NCBI GenBank assembly: GCA_030532185.1
Contig: JAUNLO010000002.1
Coordinates: forward strand, 1-64,000
From: Eubacteriales bacterium
Lineage (GTDB): Bacteria > Bacillota_A > Clostridia > Saccharofermentanales > DTU023
DNA: 64,000 bases
Reading direction: 5' to 3'
Part shown: piece after piece, positions 1 through 8,532 of the stretch
Layout of the letters: every line of letters begins with the position of its first letter
Position numbering within the stretch: position 1 is the stretch's first letter
Notes under the pieces: generated by a model
Told to the model about the DNA's origin: nothing
Database searches by the model: none
What the model saw: the letters and a program-made list of their open reading frames with translations, nothing else
Program-made: the position numbers and the translations under genes

Positions 1-91
1 TAACTAAAGTGAGAGCTGGGTTTCTTTAGTGTCCTGTTTACTTTGGCAATTAGCATTTCACTTCAGCTAGATTATTATTTTGTTTGAGGGC

Positions 92-120
92 TTGCTTTTT
101 TTCGGCTAATACTTTATATT
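92..120 (+). promoter_or_regulatory. Sigma-A type promoter of tRNA-Leu
   Basis: A TTGCTT box (92-97) and a TATATT box (115-120) are separated by 17 bases. The predicted transcription start lies a few bases before the tRNA 5' end at 133. Bases 1-91 upstream show no gene that I can recognise. Confidence 0.6.
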
Positions 121-132
121 GTGTCTTGCTCC

Positions 133-219
133 GCGGAAATGGCGGAATTGGCAGACGCGCTGGCTTCAGGTGCCAGTGGTAGCAATATCGTGCAGGTTCG
201 ACTCCTGTTTTCCGCACCA
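133..219 (+). tRNA. tRNA-Leu (anticodon CAG)
   Basis: A full leucine-type tRNA with a long variable arm. The acceptor strands GCGGAAA and TTTCCGC pair, the anticodon stem CTGGC/GCCAG encloses the loop TTCAGGT with anticodon CAG, and the T-loop is GTTCGACTC. The CCA end (217-219) is encoded. It reads CTG codons. Its own promoter and terminator suggest a single-gene transcription unit. Confidence 0.95.
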
Positions 220-220
220 A

Positions 221-249
221 GGCGGTTGACTCAAGGTCAACCGCCTTTT
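221..249 (+). terminator. Rho-independent terminator after tRNA-Leu
   Basis: A perfect 10-bp stem (221-230 with 236-245) around a 5-base loop is followed by a T-rich tract. It starts two bases after the encoded CCA. Confidence 0.9.
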
Positions 250-331
250 CTTTTCCCCTATTCTTTTAGCAGGCATATTTCTGCGCTTAGGGGTGGGACA
301 GATTTCTTTAACATCAGTTATCATATAAAAC

Positions 332-2851
332 ATGGCAGAGACAGATCACAAGCAGATTAAAGCCAGCATCTCCGTGCGTCGTTTGGCAGAACTCACTAAC
401 CGCTCAGGTGGCCTAGCCACAGCGGATTATGCGGCTATCGAGGGGATAGAAGGCTTGAAGGCGCAGGAGAGAGCCTTGGCCTGGCTGGCTCAACAAGCTC
501 CCTTTGTCAGCTTTGACCTGCAACCTGAAGTGAGCCTGGAGGGAGATGTTGCCACAGCCTACGGAGCCCTACAGGTGCGCGGCCGGGCGGATGCCTTATT
601 AGTTTCTCCCCAAGAGATTAGAGTTGTGGAGGTCAAATCCTTCCGGGGCCCTAAGATGAAACTGTCAGCCCAGGGTAAAGAGGTGCACTGGGCCCAAGCC
701 TTCCTTTATGCTGCCTTGCTAGCCCAAGAGGCTGTCCTACCCCCGGCAACTTGTCATATTTATCTCCTCTATGCTTCGGTTGAGGCCGAGGATTACCTGC
801 TACTTGAGCAGGTAAAAACCGGGGCTGAGCTCGTAGAATTTTTACATGAGGCTGCGAGCAAGTATCTCAGTAAAATCGTTAATCTCCTTGCCTGGCAAGG
901 TCGGCGCAATGCCAGTCTTCAAGCAGCCCGTTTCCCCTATGAGGAGCTTAGGTCTGGCCAGCTGCAGGCCATGAGGGAGGTGGTAGCAGCCCTCCGTGAT
1001 TGCCGCACTCTTTTTATTGAGGCTCCTACAGGTATTGGCAAAACCATGGCAGTCCTCTACCCTGCCCTCAAGGCCTTGTCTAAGGACTATGTTAAGCGCA
1101 TTTTTTATGCCACCGCTATGACCTCCACCCGAGACCAGGCCGTAGAGGCTTTGCGCCTGCTCCGTGAAAAATCTGCCTGCCTCATACGCTCTTTACGCTT
1201 AACCGCCAAGGAAAAAATCTGTTTAGAGCCCAGCCTCTTCTGCGAGCAGCAACTTTGCCCCTATGCTGTAAAATACTTTGACCGTCTACCGGATGCCCTA
1301 ACCGACCTCCTGGCCTACGAGGAATTAGAGGCTGATCTCATCCAGGCTGTAGCCTCAAAGCACCAAGTCTGCCCTTTCGAGTTATCTCTCGATATGGCCT
1401 GGTATTGTGACGTAATTATTGGGGACTATAACCATGTTTTCGATCCGCGTACCCGCATTAGGCGCTTTTTCGATGAAGAGGCCAAAGAGGCCAGTGCCAT
1501 CCTAGTAGATGAAGCTCATAATTTAGCGGCGCGCTCACGCACTATGTTTTCTGCTGGCCTGAGTCGCAAAAATTTAAGTATCCTACTGAAGCTCTGGCAA
1601 GACCCCTCCTATTTAGAGTTTTCCACTCCTTATACAGCTTTACGTGCTGCCCTATTAGCCGTCCTGACCTGTCTGGATGCCATCAAGGAAATTTTCGATT
1701 TAGGAAGTATGGAGACCGCCCTCTCTAGCCCCAGTTTTGCTTTGGACGCTAACCCTCTAATCAGTCAGTCGCTCAAAGAGGACTGGGTCCTTCAGGGTGA
1801 TTTTTTAGGGCTCAAGCCCCTACCCGATAAACTGCTTCACCAACTTAACTACCTAACCAGGGAGCTCCGCCTCTTCTTGGACGAACAGCGCGACTTCCCG
1901 GGGCGCCGTGATTTTCTCCTCCTCCTCTTTGATCTGCTGCACTGGCAAAATATGGCCAATAACTTTTATGGTGAAAGTTATCTGACAGGCCTGCGCCGCT
2001 CAGAGGAAGACCTCCATATGGCTCTACTTTGCTTGGATGCTTCACCCTTCATCTCTCAAGTCTTCTACGACCAGCATCCTAGCGTTTTCTTCTCCGCCAC
2101 CCTCTATCCACTTTCCTACTACCAGGCCCTTCTCTACGCCCCCCTAAAATCTGATCCTCCCGAAAGCCTGGTCCTGCCCTCACCTTTCCCGCGGGAAAAT
2201 CGTCTCTTCCTCCTGGACACTTCGGCCTCTCTTAAATACGAAGACCGGCCCTATTCACTAGACCAGGTTAGGGAAATCATCTACACAGCCTGTGCCGGTA
2301 AAATTGCTAATTATCTGGTCTTTGTACCCTCTTATGCCTACCTAAATGAGCTCGTAAAAAATCTCAAGGCCCATGCCAGGCCCGAGCGGACCCAAATTAT
2401 CATGCAAAGGACAGGAATGTCCGAAGCCGCCAAAAGCCAGTTTCTCCAGCGCTTCAGCCAGCACGGTGAGCAAACTCTCATCGGCTTAGCTGTACTGGGA
2501 GGGGCCTTTAGTGAAGGGGTAGACCTGGCAGGCGAGGCTCTTTCGGGCGTTATTTGCTTGGGTGTGGGTTTGCCCGGCATTTCTCCTGAGCGCCAGCTTT
2601 TGGCAGAATATAGCGAGAAACATTTTGGCAGTGGCTTCCTCTTTGCCTATGTTTTCCCCGCCTGGCAACGTATCCAACAGGCCTATGGCCGTCTCATCCG
2701 CTCAGAAAAGGATCGAGGCTTCATCCTTCTGGTTGACCGGCGCTGGAAAGCAGAACCCTACCGCAGCCTCATCAGTCCAGATTTGGATGCCCACTACTTA
2801 TTAAATTTGGAAGATTTAGCTACGAGTCTGGAGATTTTCTGGGAAGCTTAA
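332..2851 (+). CDS. XPD/DinG-type ATP-dependent DNA helicase with N-terminal RecB-like nuclease domain
   Basis: An 839-residue superfamily 2 helicase of the Rad3/XPD/DinG type. Walker A (APTGIGKT) is at residues 231-238 and the DEAH box at 393-396. Four cysteines (297, 304, 309, 347) lie between them, as in the 4Fe-4S domain of this family. The first 200 residues carry a PD-(D/E)xK signature: Asp87 in GRADALL, Glu100-x-Lys102 in EVKS, and a downstream QAFLYA motif, as in RecB/Cas4-like nucleases. The protein is therefore probably a coupled nuclease-helicase in DNA repair; the substrate is unknown. The ATG at 332 has no visible Shine-Dalgarno sequence, and a TATAAA at 324-329 lies almost on top of it, so the start is less certain than the domains. 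It is monocistronic. Confidence 0.85.
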   Translation: MAETDHKQIKASISVRRLAELTNRSGGLATADYAAIEGIEGLKAQERALAWLAQQAPFVSFDLQPEVSLEGDVATAYGALQVRGRADALLVSPQEIRVVEVKSFRGPKMKLSAQGKEVHWAQAFLYAALLAQEAVLPPATCHIYLLYASVEAEDYLLLEQVKTGAELVEFLHEAASKYLSKIVNLLAWQGRRNASLQAARFPYEELRSGQLQAMREVVAALRDCRTLFIEAPTGIGKTMAVLYPALKALSKDYVKRIFYATAMTSTRDQAVEALRLLREKSACLIRSLRLTAKEKICLEPSLFCEQQLCPYAVKYFDRLPDALTDLLAYEELEADLIQAVASKHQVCPFELSLDMAWYCDVIIGDYNHVFDPRTRIRRFFDEEAKEASAILVDEAHNLAARSRTMFSAGLSRKNLSILLKLWQDPSYLEFSTPYTALRAALLAVLTCLDAIKEIFDLGSMETALSSPSFALDANPLISQSLKEDWVLQGDFLGLKPLPDKLLHQLNYLTRELRLFLDEQRDFPGRRDFLLLLFDLLHWQNMANNFYGESYLTGLRRSEEDLHMALLCLDASPFISQVFYDQHPSVFFSATLYPLSYYQALLYAPLKSDPPESLVLPSPFPRENRLFLLDTSASLKYEDRPYSLDQVREIIYTACAGKIANYLVFVPSYAYLNELVKNLKAHARPERTQIIMQRTGMSEAAKSQFLQRFSQHGEQTLIGLAVLGGAFSEGVDLAGEALSGVICLGVGLPGISPERQLLAEYSEKHFGSGFLFAYVFPAWQRIQQAYGRLIRSEKDRGFILLVDRRWKAEPYRSLISPDLDAHYLLNLEDLATSLEIFWEA

Positions 2852-2870
2852 CTGCACCACATATTGAAAT

Positions 2871-2903
2871 AAAGAAAAAAGCCGGCAAAACCGGCTTTTT
2901 TCT
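2871..2903. terminator. Bidirectional terminator
   Basis: A GC hairpin (AGCCGG/CCGGCT, 2880-2896) has an A-run on its left and a T-run on its right, so it can stop transcription from both sides. It separates the helicase gene from the oppositely oriented carrier gene and marks the left border of the AT-rich block. Confidence 0.85.
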
Positions 2904-2985
2904 TTTCTTCTAGCTGGATACCTAGAAGAATCAATTCTTCAATCAGACCTAAGAGCCTTGGGAAACTATACACAGAAATAGTCCC

Positions 2986-4467
2986 TTAGTGGGAATCAAC
3001 CTGATTTTCCTCATTACTCCCTTCATAGAATACTTGGAAATTTTTATTAACTTGGCCTTTACCTAGATACCTTGCTTTATAGTCATTTAGCAATTCTAAG
3101 AACTTTGGTACCAAGAGGATCAAGGTAATAATATTGGCAAATATGGGAAGTGCTGTGGCAGAGTCTGAGAGTAACCAAACTGCACTCCCAGGCATCTCAT
3201 ATACTACAGCAATAACCACCAGTCCTAAGCTGGGAATGGGATAGAACCATTTATAGAACTCCATGAGTTTATGCTTAAGAGGACTATCACCTAGCATATA
3301 ACGCAGCACCACACCAATTTGGATAAATAAACCAGTGGATGTAGTGAGGGCAAACAGGAAGACACCCACAGATAGGATAATGCGACCTATGTCACCCATA
3401 CCAGTTTGGAAGGCAGACAAGGTTAGGTCTGCACCGTCCAAGCCACTAGACCATTGACCAGTAATAATGATAATTGTAGCCGTTATTGTACAGATAATTA
3501 CGGTATCAACAAAGACCTCAAATATACCTAACAGACCCTGCTTTACCGGATGGTTAACACGAGCACTGGCATGGGTCATGGGAGACGAACCCCAGCCAGC
3601 TTCATTACTGAACACCGACCTTGCCATACCAGTTGTAATAGCTAGTTTAAAGCTCGCACCTGCAAAGCCTCCTAAGGCAGCTGTGCCTGTGAAAGCATCC
3701 GCGAAAATCATCCTAAAGGTTGCGGGTAATTGGTCGATGTTTTTGAAGATAATAAAGATACCACCGGCAAGGTAGAAAAGGCACATAAAAGGTACCATGT
3801 AAACAGCAACTTTACCAATGCGCTTAATACCTCCACCGATTAGTAAGTAAAGAGCAATTGTATAGAAAATAGCTACGGGTAAAATATCAAAATTAAACGT
3901 GGAGGCTATGGCTTCAGAAGCTGTGTAGGTTTGTATGTTAATGAACAGCCCTATAATAAAGCCGAAGGTAAAGAGAGCACTGAGAATCTTGGAGAGTAAT
4001 TTCTTATTGTTCTCTTTTCCTAGCCCGCGAGAAATATAGTAGTTAGGTCCTCCGAAATTTTCTCCACCTTCGCTTTTGTCACGGTAATGAAGAGCAAGCG
4101 TAATCTCCACCATTTTGATAATCATACCAATGAGACCGGAGACCCACATCCAGAAGACAGCACCCGGACCACCTAGGGCGATAGCGGAAGCCACACCACC
4201 AATATTTCCTACCCCAACGGTAGTACCAATGGCAATGCTCACCGCCTCCAAAGCAGATACCACTCCACTATCGCCTTCTTTACCCTTTTTATCACCTTTG
4301 CCTAAAAGGTTGGCGAGGGACTTTTTTATGGCTACACCGAAGTGTGTGAACTGAAAAAAGCCTGTTTTAATAGTCAAATACAATCCACTGAGCAAAATTA
4401 TGATAATCAGTGGTGTTCCCCACATATAGTCATAAACGATGATTTCAATAATATCTTGTAATGGCAT
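2986..4467 (-). CDS. AGCS-family sodium:amino acid symporter
   Basis: A 493-residue polytopic membrane protein of the alanine or glycine:cation symporter (AGCS) family, which couples Na+ or H+ to import of small amino acids. The family hallmarks are visible: an N-terminal PLIIIILLSGLYLT segment, a glycine-rich GTTVGVGNIGGVASAI region, GGPGAVFWMW, and FSNEAGWGSSPMTHA in the middle. About ten hydrophobic segments can be counted and length is normal. It lies 36 bases after the DDAH gene and is probably the last gene of a three-gene unit with the two DDAH-family genes. The actual substrate may therefore be an arginine-related amino acid rather than alanine; that is inference. A clear AGGAGG-like site precedes its ATG. 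Base composition is AT-rich like the rest of this block. Confidence 0.9.
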   Translation of the reverse strand: MPLQDIIEIIVYDYMWGTPLIIIILLSGLYLTIKTGFFQFTHFGVAIKKSLANLLGKGDKKGKEGDSGVVSALEAVSIAIGTTVGVGNIGGVASAIALGGPGAVFWMWVSGLIGMIIKMVEITLALHYRDKSEGGENFGGPNYYISRGLGKENNKKLLSKILSALFTFGFIIGLFINIQTYTASEAIASTFNFDILPVAIFYTIALYLLIGGGIKRIGKVAVYMVPFMCLFYLAGGIFIIFKNIDQLPATFRMIFADAFTGTAALGGFAGASFKLAITTGMARSVFSNEAGWGSSPMTHASARVNHPVKQGLLGIFEVFVDTVIICTITATIIIITGQWSSGLDGADLTLSAFQTGMGDIGRIILSVGVFLFALTTSTGLFIQIGVVLRYMLGDSPLKHKLMEFYKWFYPIPSLGLVVIAVVYEMPGSAVWLLSDSATALPIFANIITLILLVPKFLELLNDYKARYLGKGQVNKNFQVFYEGSNEENQVDSH

Positions 4468-4503
4468 GTCTCCCTCCTTTCATAAAACTAGGCAGTTTTA
4501 TTT

Positions 4504-5292
4504 TTAAACCTGAGTTAGAGGCGTAAAGCGCAAGGATAAGCAGCTTAATCCTCCATCAATTTTCCGGTATTCACTCGTATCTACAAGCAATACTTGGTAG
4601 CCTAAGTCTCTAACCGCCTGTTCAACCGTTGGATAACCCTCAGGTACTACTACGTAGCCATTCATCCAAATACAATTAGCCCCGTATGCCTCCTCCTCGG
4701 GAACTATTACTCTATGAAAATCTTTAAAGTCCTCTTTATCAATGAACTCTCCGGACACTAACATATTATTATTCTCCAGGTAGTTAACCCCGGTTTTGAG
4801 ATGGAGAACTTTTTCGAGAGGCACTTCTGAGCCTGAAAGCCCCCAAGATTCTAAGATTTCAATAAATTGGCGAATGCCTTCCGGATTAGTTCTAGCGCTC
4901 CTACCAACATAGAAGTGATTGCCCACCATCATGACATCTCCCCCTTCTAAAGTACCAGGGGATTTGATATAGGCAATCTTATCTTCCGGATAGAATTTAC
5001 GAATAGTATCTATGATAAATTCGGGTTCTTTATTTCTACTTGTGGCACCAGGATTAGTAATTATCGCACCTTTGCTGGTTAAGACGGCGGGATCTTCTAC
5101 AAAACAACTATCCGGAAATTCTTCCAGAGCGGGTAAGATAGTAACCTCAACGCCTGTCTCTTTTAGCGCCTCAATATATGCATCATGTTGTTTTAAAGCT
5201 AACTCATAATTAGGCTTACCTAGCTCGGGAGCTGAGGTAATACCTTCCAGTAAACTTTTTGCCGGCCTTCTAACAATTGCGTGTGTAAACAT
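4504..5292 (-). CDS. Dimethylarginine dimethylaminohydrolase (DDAH)
   Basis: A 262-residue guanidino-modifying enzyme of the DDAH/amidinotransferase superfamily, predicted to hydrolyse methylated arginine to citrulline plus methylamine or dimethylamine. The catalytic set is present at the positions expected for a short bacterial DDAH: Glu116 and Asp119 in LEGGDV, His164 in LHLKTG, Cys251 in GGLSCLSLR, substrate-type Asp67 in FVEDPAV and Arg134 in RTNPEG. The length matches single-domain DDAH rather than arginine deiminase, which is about 400 residues. It starts 9 bases after the second DDAH-like gene and precedes the AGCS carrier. Methylarginine as the substrate is a family-based prediction; a plain arginine or other guanidino substrate cannot be excluded. 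Confidence 0.85.
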   Translation of the reverse strand: MFTHAIVRRPAKSLLEGITSAPELGKPNYELALKQHDAYIEALKETGVEVTILPALEEFPDSCFVEDPAVLTSKGAIITNPGATSRNKEPEFIIDTIRKFYPEDKIAYIKSPGTLEGGDVMMVGNHFYVGRSARTNPEGIRQFIEILESWGLSGSEVPLEKVLHLKTGVNYLENNNMLVSGEFIDKEDFKDFHRVIVPEEEAYGANCIWMNGYVVVPEGYPTVEQAVRDLGYQVLLVDTSEYRKIDGGLSCLSLRFTPLTQV

Positions 5293-5301
5293 ATTTTTCT
5301 C

Positions 5302-6180
5302 CTAACTAATTCTGTACACGGGAGCTGTCATACAAGTGGCACCACCATTGCCCTTATGAGAGATGTTGTCACCAACATATTCGTGAACCACAATACCGGC
5401 ATCCTTGAGTTTTTTCTTAACATCAGGATTGCCGGAGAGTGTAACTACAACACCTGGCTCCACAGCTAGAATATTGCCGCCCAAAGGCATATATTCTTCA
5501 TCAATTAATTCAATTAAGTTTAACTTCATCTCTTTGAGCATCTGTCTAAAGAAAACTGGCATATATCGCGAATAAATAACTGCCGTATCCTTAGATACTG
5601 GGCTAATTACGCTCATCAAATGCAAGCATTCTTCCTCACTATTACCATGAGGCATAGGAACTGTAATTACTTCTTTGACTAAACCTTTAGTTAACTCCGT
5701 GAATTGGCGAATACCCTCATCATTGGTTCTGTAGCCTCGGCCAATCGCAACACGATCATCTTCAAGCCATAGAACATCGCCGCCTTCCACTCTACCCTCG
5801 CCAGTAATCTCTCCCAAAATCGGAATATTATTCTTTTCTAGAAAATCCCGCATACTGGCCGGTTCATTGCGTCGAGTCGCCTTGCCCATGTTTAAAATGA
5901 TTGCACCCTCTTTGGTAAATTTGACACTGTCATGGGTGTATATCGAGTCTAAACCCGCTGCTTCATCCTTAGGCATCATCAACACATTAGGAACCAGGGA
6001 ACGGATAATGTTTTCAAATGCCCGATACTCTGTGATGCACTCTTGAAAATCAGGCCTGGCAAAAAACCCCCATTTTTCCCAATTTTCATCTAAATATTCT
6101 TGAGAAATAAATGCGTCCTCTGGTCTTTTCAATATGATGGTATCAATCTTATCTACCATCGATTGGCAACCTACTTTCAT
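5302..6180 (-). CDS. Second DDAH/amidinotransferase-family hydrolase
   Basis: A 292-residue protein of the same superfamily as its downstream neighbour but clearly diverged and longer. It keeps the catalytic triad: Glu132 in VEGGDV, His187 in CLHLMS and Cys283 in GGATCMT near the C-terminus, plus Asp84 in YTHDSVKF and the RGYRTNDEG loop. This pattern fits a hydrolase or amidinotransferase acting on a guanidino compound. Having two different paralogues in one operon suggests two substrates or two steps; I cannot tell which. A strong AGGAGG site lies 5 bases before the ATG. It is the first gene of the leftward unit and begins about 20 bases from a perfect palindrome that probably controls it. 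Confidence 0.8.
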   Translation of the reverse strand: MKVGCQSMVDKIDTIILKRPEDAFISQEYLDENWEKWGFFARPDFQECITEYRAFENIIRSLVPNVLMMPKDEAAGLDSIYTHDSVKFTKEGAIILNMGKATRRNEPASMRDFLEKNNIPILGEITGEGRVEGGDVLWLEDDRVAIGRGYRTNDEGIRQFTELTKGLVKEVITVPMPHGNSEEECLHLMSVISPVSKDTAVIYSRYMPVFFRQMLKEMKLNLIELIDEEYMPLGGNILAVEPGVVVTLSGNPDVKKKLKDAGIVVHEYVGDNISHKGNGGATCMTAPVYRIS

Positions 6181-6201
6181 ATTGACCTCCTATTTTTCAT
6201 T

Positions 6202-6220
6202 ATTGTATACTGTATACAAT
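6202..6220. promoter_or_regulatory. Palindromic operator, probable GntR/FCD regulator site
   Basis: A perfect inverted repeat, ATTGTATAC-T-GTATACAAT, lies in the 119-base gap between the divergent DDAH-like and rocB-like genes. The TTGTATAC/GTATACAA half-sites are of the kind bound by FadR/VanR-type GntR regulators, and a gene for such a regulator is in the right-hand arm. No textbook -35/-10 pair is obvious, so promoters probably overlap the palindrome. The link to the regulator is inference. Confidence 0.7.
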
Positions 6221-6299
6221 ATACTCCCTTACATACTATCACTAAAATTTATGCGTTACAAGTATTAATTAATGATATTTGGCACAAAGGAGGCAAAAC

Positions 6300-7832
6300 A
6301 TGAAACATAGAATTCTTGAATTTTTGAGAAAATACATGTTAATAAATTCGCTTACTGCTAGCCCTCAGGAAAATGATGTCTTACCTTTCCTTTCTCAGTA
6401 CCTCCAACAATTTAACTATTTTCGAATAAACATCGAACACTTTGGCATCCACGAAATAAAGGGCGACCCTTATGAGAGGGGGATATTCTGGGCCATGGTT
6501 AAAGGGGCTAGTGATGACACAGTGATTTTATTGCACCACTCCGACGTGGCCGACACCAACGATTTTGCTGATTTTAAAGCATATGCCTTTGATGACCAAA
6601 AATTACAAGATATATTAAAAAATCTTGATTTGTCAGAAGAAGCTAGGGCCGACCTGGAATCAGGAAATTACTTATTTGGTCACGGCGCTTGCGACATGAA
6701 GGGTGGCGGTGCTATTCAGATGGATGCTTTAATTAAATATTCTGAGCAACCAGTGCGTAAAGGCAATCTTATACTGCTAGCTCTTCCAGATGAGGAAAGT
6801 TTATCTGCGGGGATGAGAGAAGCTGCAGACCTACTGCTTATGCTTAAAGAAAAATATAATCTGCGATACAAACTTGTAGTGAATAGTGAACCTCATCAGA
6901 GAAAAGAACCTGATAAAGCTGTAGTCTCATTAGGTAGCTCAGGTAAGCTTCTATTCTTTGTTTATGTACAAGGAGTCGTATCCCACCTAGGGAAAAGCGA
7001 TGAAGGTTTGAGTTCCCTAGGTATTATGAGCCATCTCATCTCCCGAACCGATCAATCTCAGAGATTTACCCATGTAATCAAAGGAGAACGTAGCCCTACA
7101 CCCGCCTGGGTATTTCTCCGAGATGTCAAGGAACGCTATGATGTCTCCATGCCGGACGGAATTTTCGGTTGCATGAATCTCCTTACTTTTAATAATAATC
7201 TGCGATACTGGGTAGAACAACTAGAGGCGGTAATTAGCGAGGCTGTAGTAGAGCAACAGAAAAAGTTAGCTAGAAATTTTCCTACTAAAATACTTGCTTT
7301 CACCCCTGATTTAGTTAACCAACCACTGAAGGATAAATTAGAGTCTCAACTTAAAAAGGGACAGCTAAATTACCTGGAAGCAACTATGGAATTAGTAAAG
7401 GATTATGCGAGTAATGCCAGAGATCACTCACCCAAAATAGTCTATGGCTTGATTCCACCTTTCTACCCTGCAGTAATCAGTGATAGTGTAGATTTACAAA
7501 AACTCGTCGATGAGTTAAAAGCTTATGCACGCACAAAATTTAATTTAGAGTTAACACAAGAATATTTCTATACAGGTTTAAGTGATTTAAGTTACACAAC
7601 TAATCAAACTCAGTCTGAAGACCTCCGCTTAATCGAGGAGATTATGCCCTTCTATGGAGACTCCTACAAAATACCCTTTGAAAAGCTAGAAACTTTAAAC
7701 ATTCCCAGTATCAATCTTGGCCCCTGGGGTAAAGATTTTCATTTAAGGACAGAAAGAGTATTAATTGAAGACCTTATCCGAGTTTTCCCCAACCTGCTAA
7801 ACCATTTAATCAAGCAGATTTTCCGAGAATAG
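6300..7832 (+). CDS. rocB: M20-family metallohydrolase, RocB type
   Basis: A 510-residue zinc-dependent hydrolase of the M20/M25/M40 family, similar in length and layout to Bacillus RocB of the arginine-utilisation regulon. Metal-binding motifs are visible: LLHHSDVADTN (His79/80, Asp82), GHGACDMKGGG (Asp132) and LPDEES (Glu165/166). The ATG at 6300 is chosen because AAAGGAGG lies 6-7 bases before it; an in-frame codon at 6279 has none. It is divergent from the DDAH genes and 27 bases upstream of the GntR gene. RocB is thought to act in arginine catabolism as a peptidase or N-deacylase; here it could release arginine from peptide or acyl conjugates, which is inference. GC is low (20 of 60 bases at 7501-7560). 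Confidence 0.82.
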   Translation: MKHRILEFLRKYMLINSLTASPQENDVLPFLSQYLQQFNYFRINIEHFGIHEIKGDPYERGIFWAMVKGASDDTVILLHHSDVADTNDFADFKAYAFDDQKLQDILKNLDLSEEARADLESGNYLFGHGACDMKGGGAIQMDALIKYSEQPVRKGNLILLALPDEESLSAGMREAADLLLMLKEKYNLRYKLVVNSEPHQRKEPDKAVVSLGSSGKLLFFVYVQGVVSHLGKSDEGLSSLGIMSHLISRTDQSQRFTHVIKGERSPTPAWVFLRDVKERYDVSMPDGIFGCMNLLTFNNNLRYWVEQLEAVISEAVVEQQKKLARNFPTKILAFTPDLVNQPLKDKLESQLKKGQLNYLEATMELVKDYASNARDHSPKIVYGLIPPFYPAVISDSVDLQKLVDELKAYARTKFNLELTQEYFYTGLSDLSYTTNQTQSEDLRLIEEIMPFYGDSYKIPFEKLETLNIPSINLGPWGKDFHLRTERVLIEDLIRVFPNLLNHLIKQIFRE

Positions 7833-7859
7833 TCTATAATTGCTCTCCGAGGTAAAACG

Positions 7860-8513
7860 ATGGATATATTATCACTCAGAGATATTGTCTATGACTATCT
7901 CGTTCAGCAAATTAATTCCGGAAAATTAAAGCCCAATGATCGAATCATTGAAAGTGTTTTGGCAGAAGAATTAGATATCAGTAGAACACCCATTAGGGAA
8001 GCCTTAATTCAACTTGCCTCGGAAGGTATCATTGAAAACATCCCCCGAAAAGGATTTAGAGTAAGACAATTAGATGTAGGCAAAGTAATAGAACTCTATG
8101 AAATGCTCTCGATGATTGACAGCCATGTGGCTGGGAAAATGGCCAATAAACTCGATGATGACAAAATAGCCGAGTTGCAAAAATTCATTGACTTAATGGA
8201 TCTTGCTATAAGTAATAATGACCCCAGCAGCTACTACGATTATCAGGCAGCCTTCCACGACGTCTACATTCACGCCTATCACAACAAACTAATTGTTGAT
8301 GAGTTTGATAGACTTCGTAAGACATTTATTCGGAAAAATTACCATTTTACGTCTACGCACAATATACAAGAGATTTTGCAATCTACCAACAACGAGCACA
8401 AAACCATCCTAGAATTTTTTAAAGCTAAGGATGCCGATGGGGTTAAGCAATTTATCAGGGATACACACTGGCGCCCGGAAGCTGCCGTTTTCGACACCAT
8501 GGAAGAGCAGTAA
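7860..8513 (+). CDS. GntR-family transcriptional regulator with FCD domain
   Basis: A 217-residue FadR-subfamily GntR protein. The N-terminal winged helix (about residues 5-70) contains the typical LRDIVYDYLVQQI start, the SRTPIREAL recognition helix and an NIPRKGFRV wing. Residues 75-205 form the all-helical FCD ligand-binding domain, with metal-binding-type residues in FHDVYIHA and late histidines (HKTI, DTHW). Such proteins usually repress a neighbouring catabolic operon until a small acid or amino acid binds. It follows the rocB-like gene by 27 bases and the shared palindrome lies upstream, so it probably controls both arms and itself. Confidence 0.88.
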   Translation: MDILSLRDIVYDYLVQQINSGKLKPNDRIIESVLAEELDISRTPIREALIQLASEGIIENIPRKGFRVRQLDVGKVIELYEMLSMIDSHVAGKMANKLDDDKIAELQKFIDLMDLAISNNDPSSYYDYQAAFHDVYIHAYHNKLIVDEFDRLRKTFIRKNYHFTSTHNIQEILQSTNNEHKTILEFFKAKDADGVKQFIRDTHWRPEAAVFDTMEEQ

Positions 8514-8532
8514 TATTTTAAACACTGTGTCC

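Noticed and set aside
121..360. A 79-residue open frame covering tRNA-Leu
   Set aside because: It spans the tRNA and its terminator and overlaps the helicase start; it is a chance frame.
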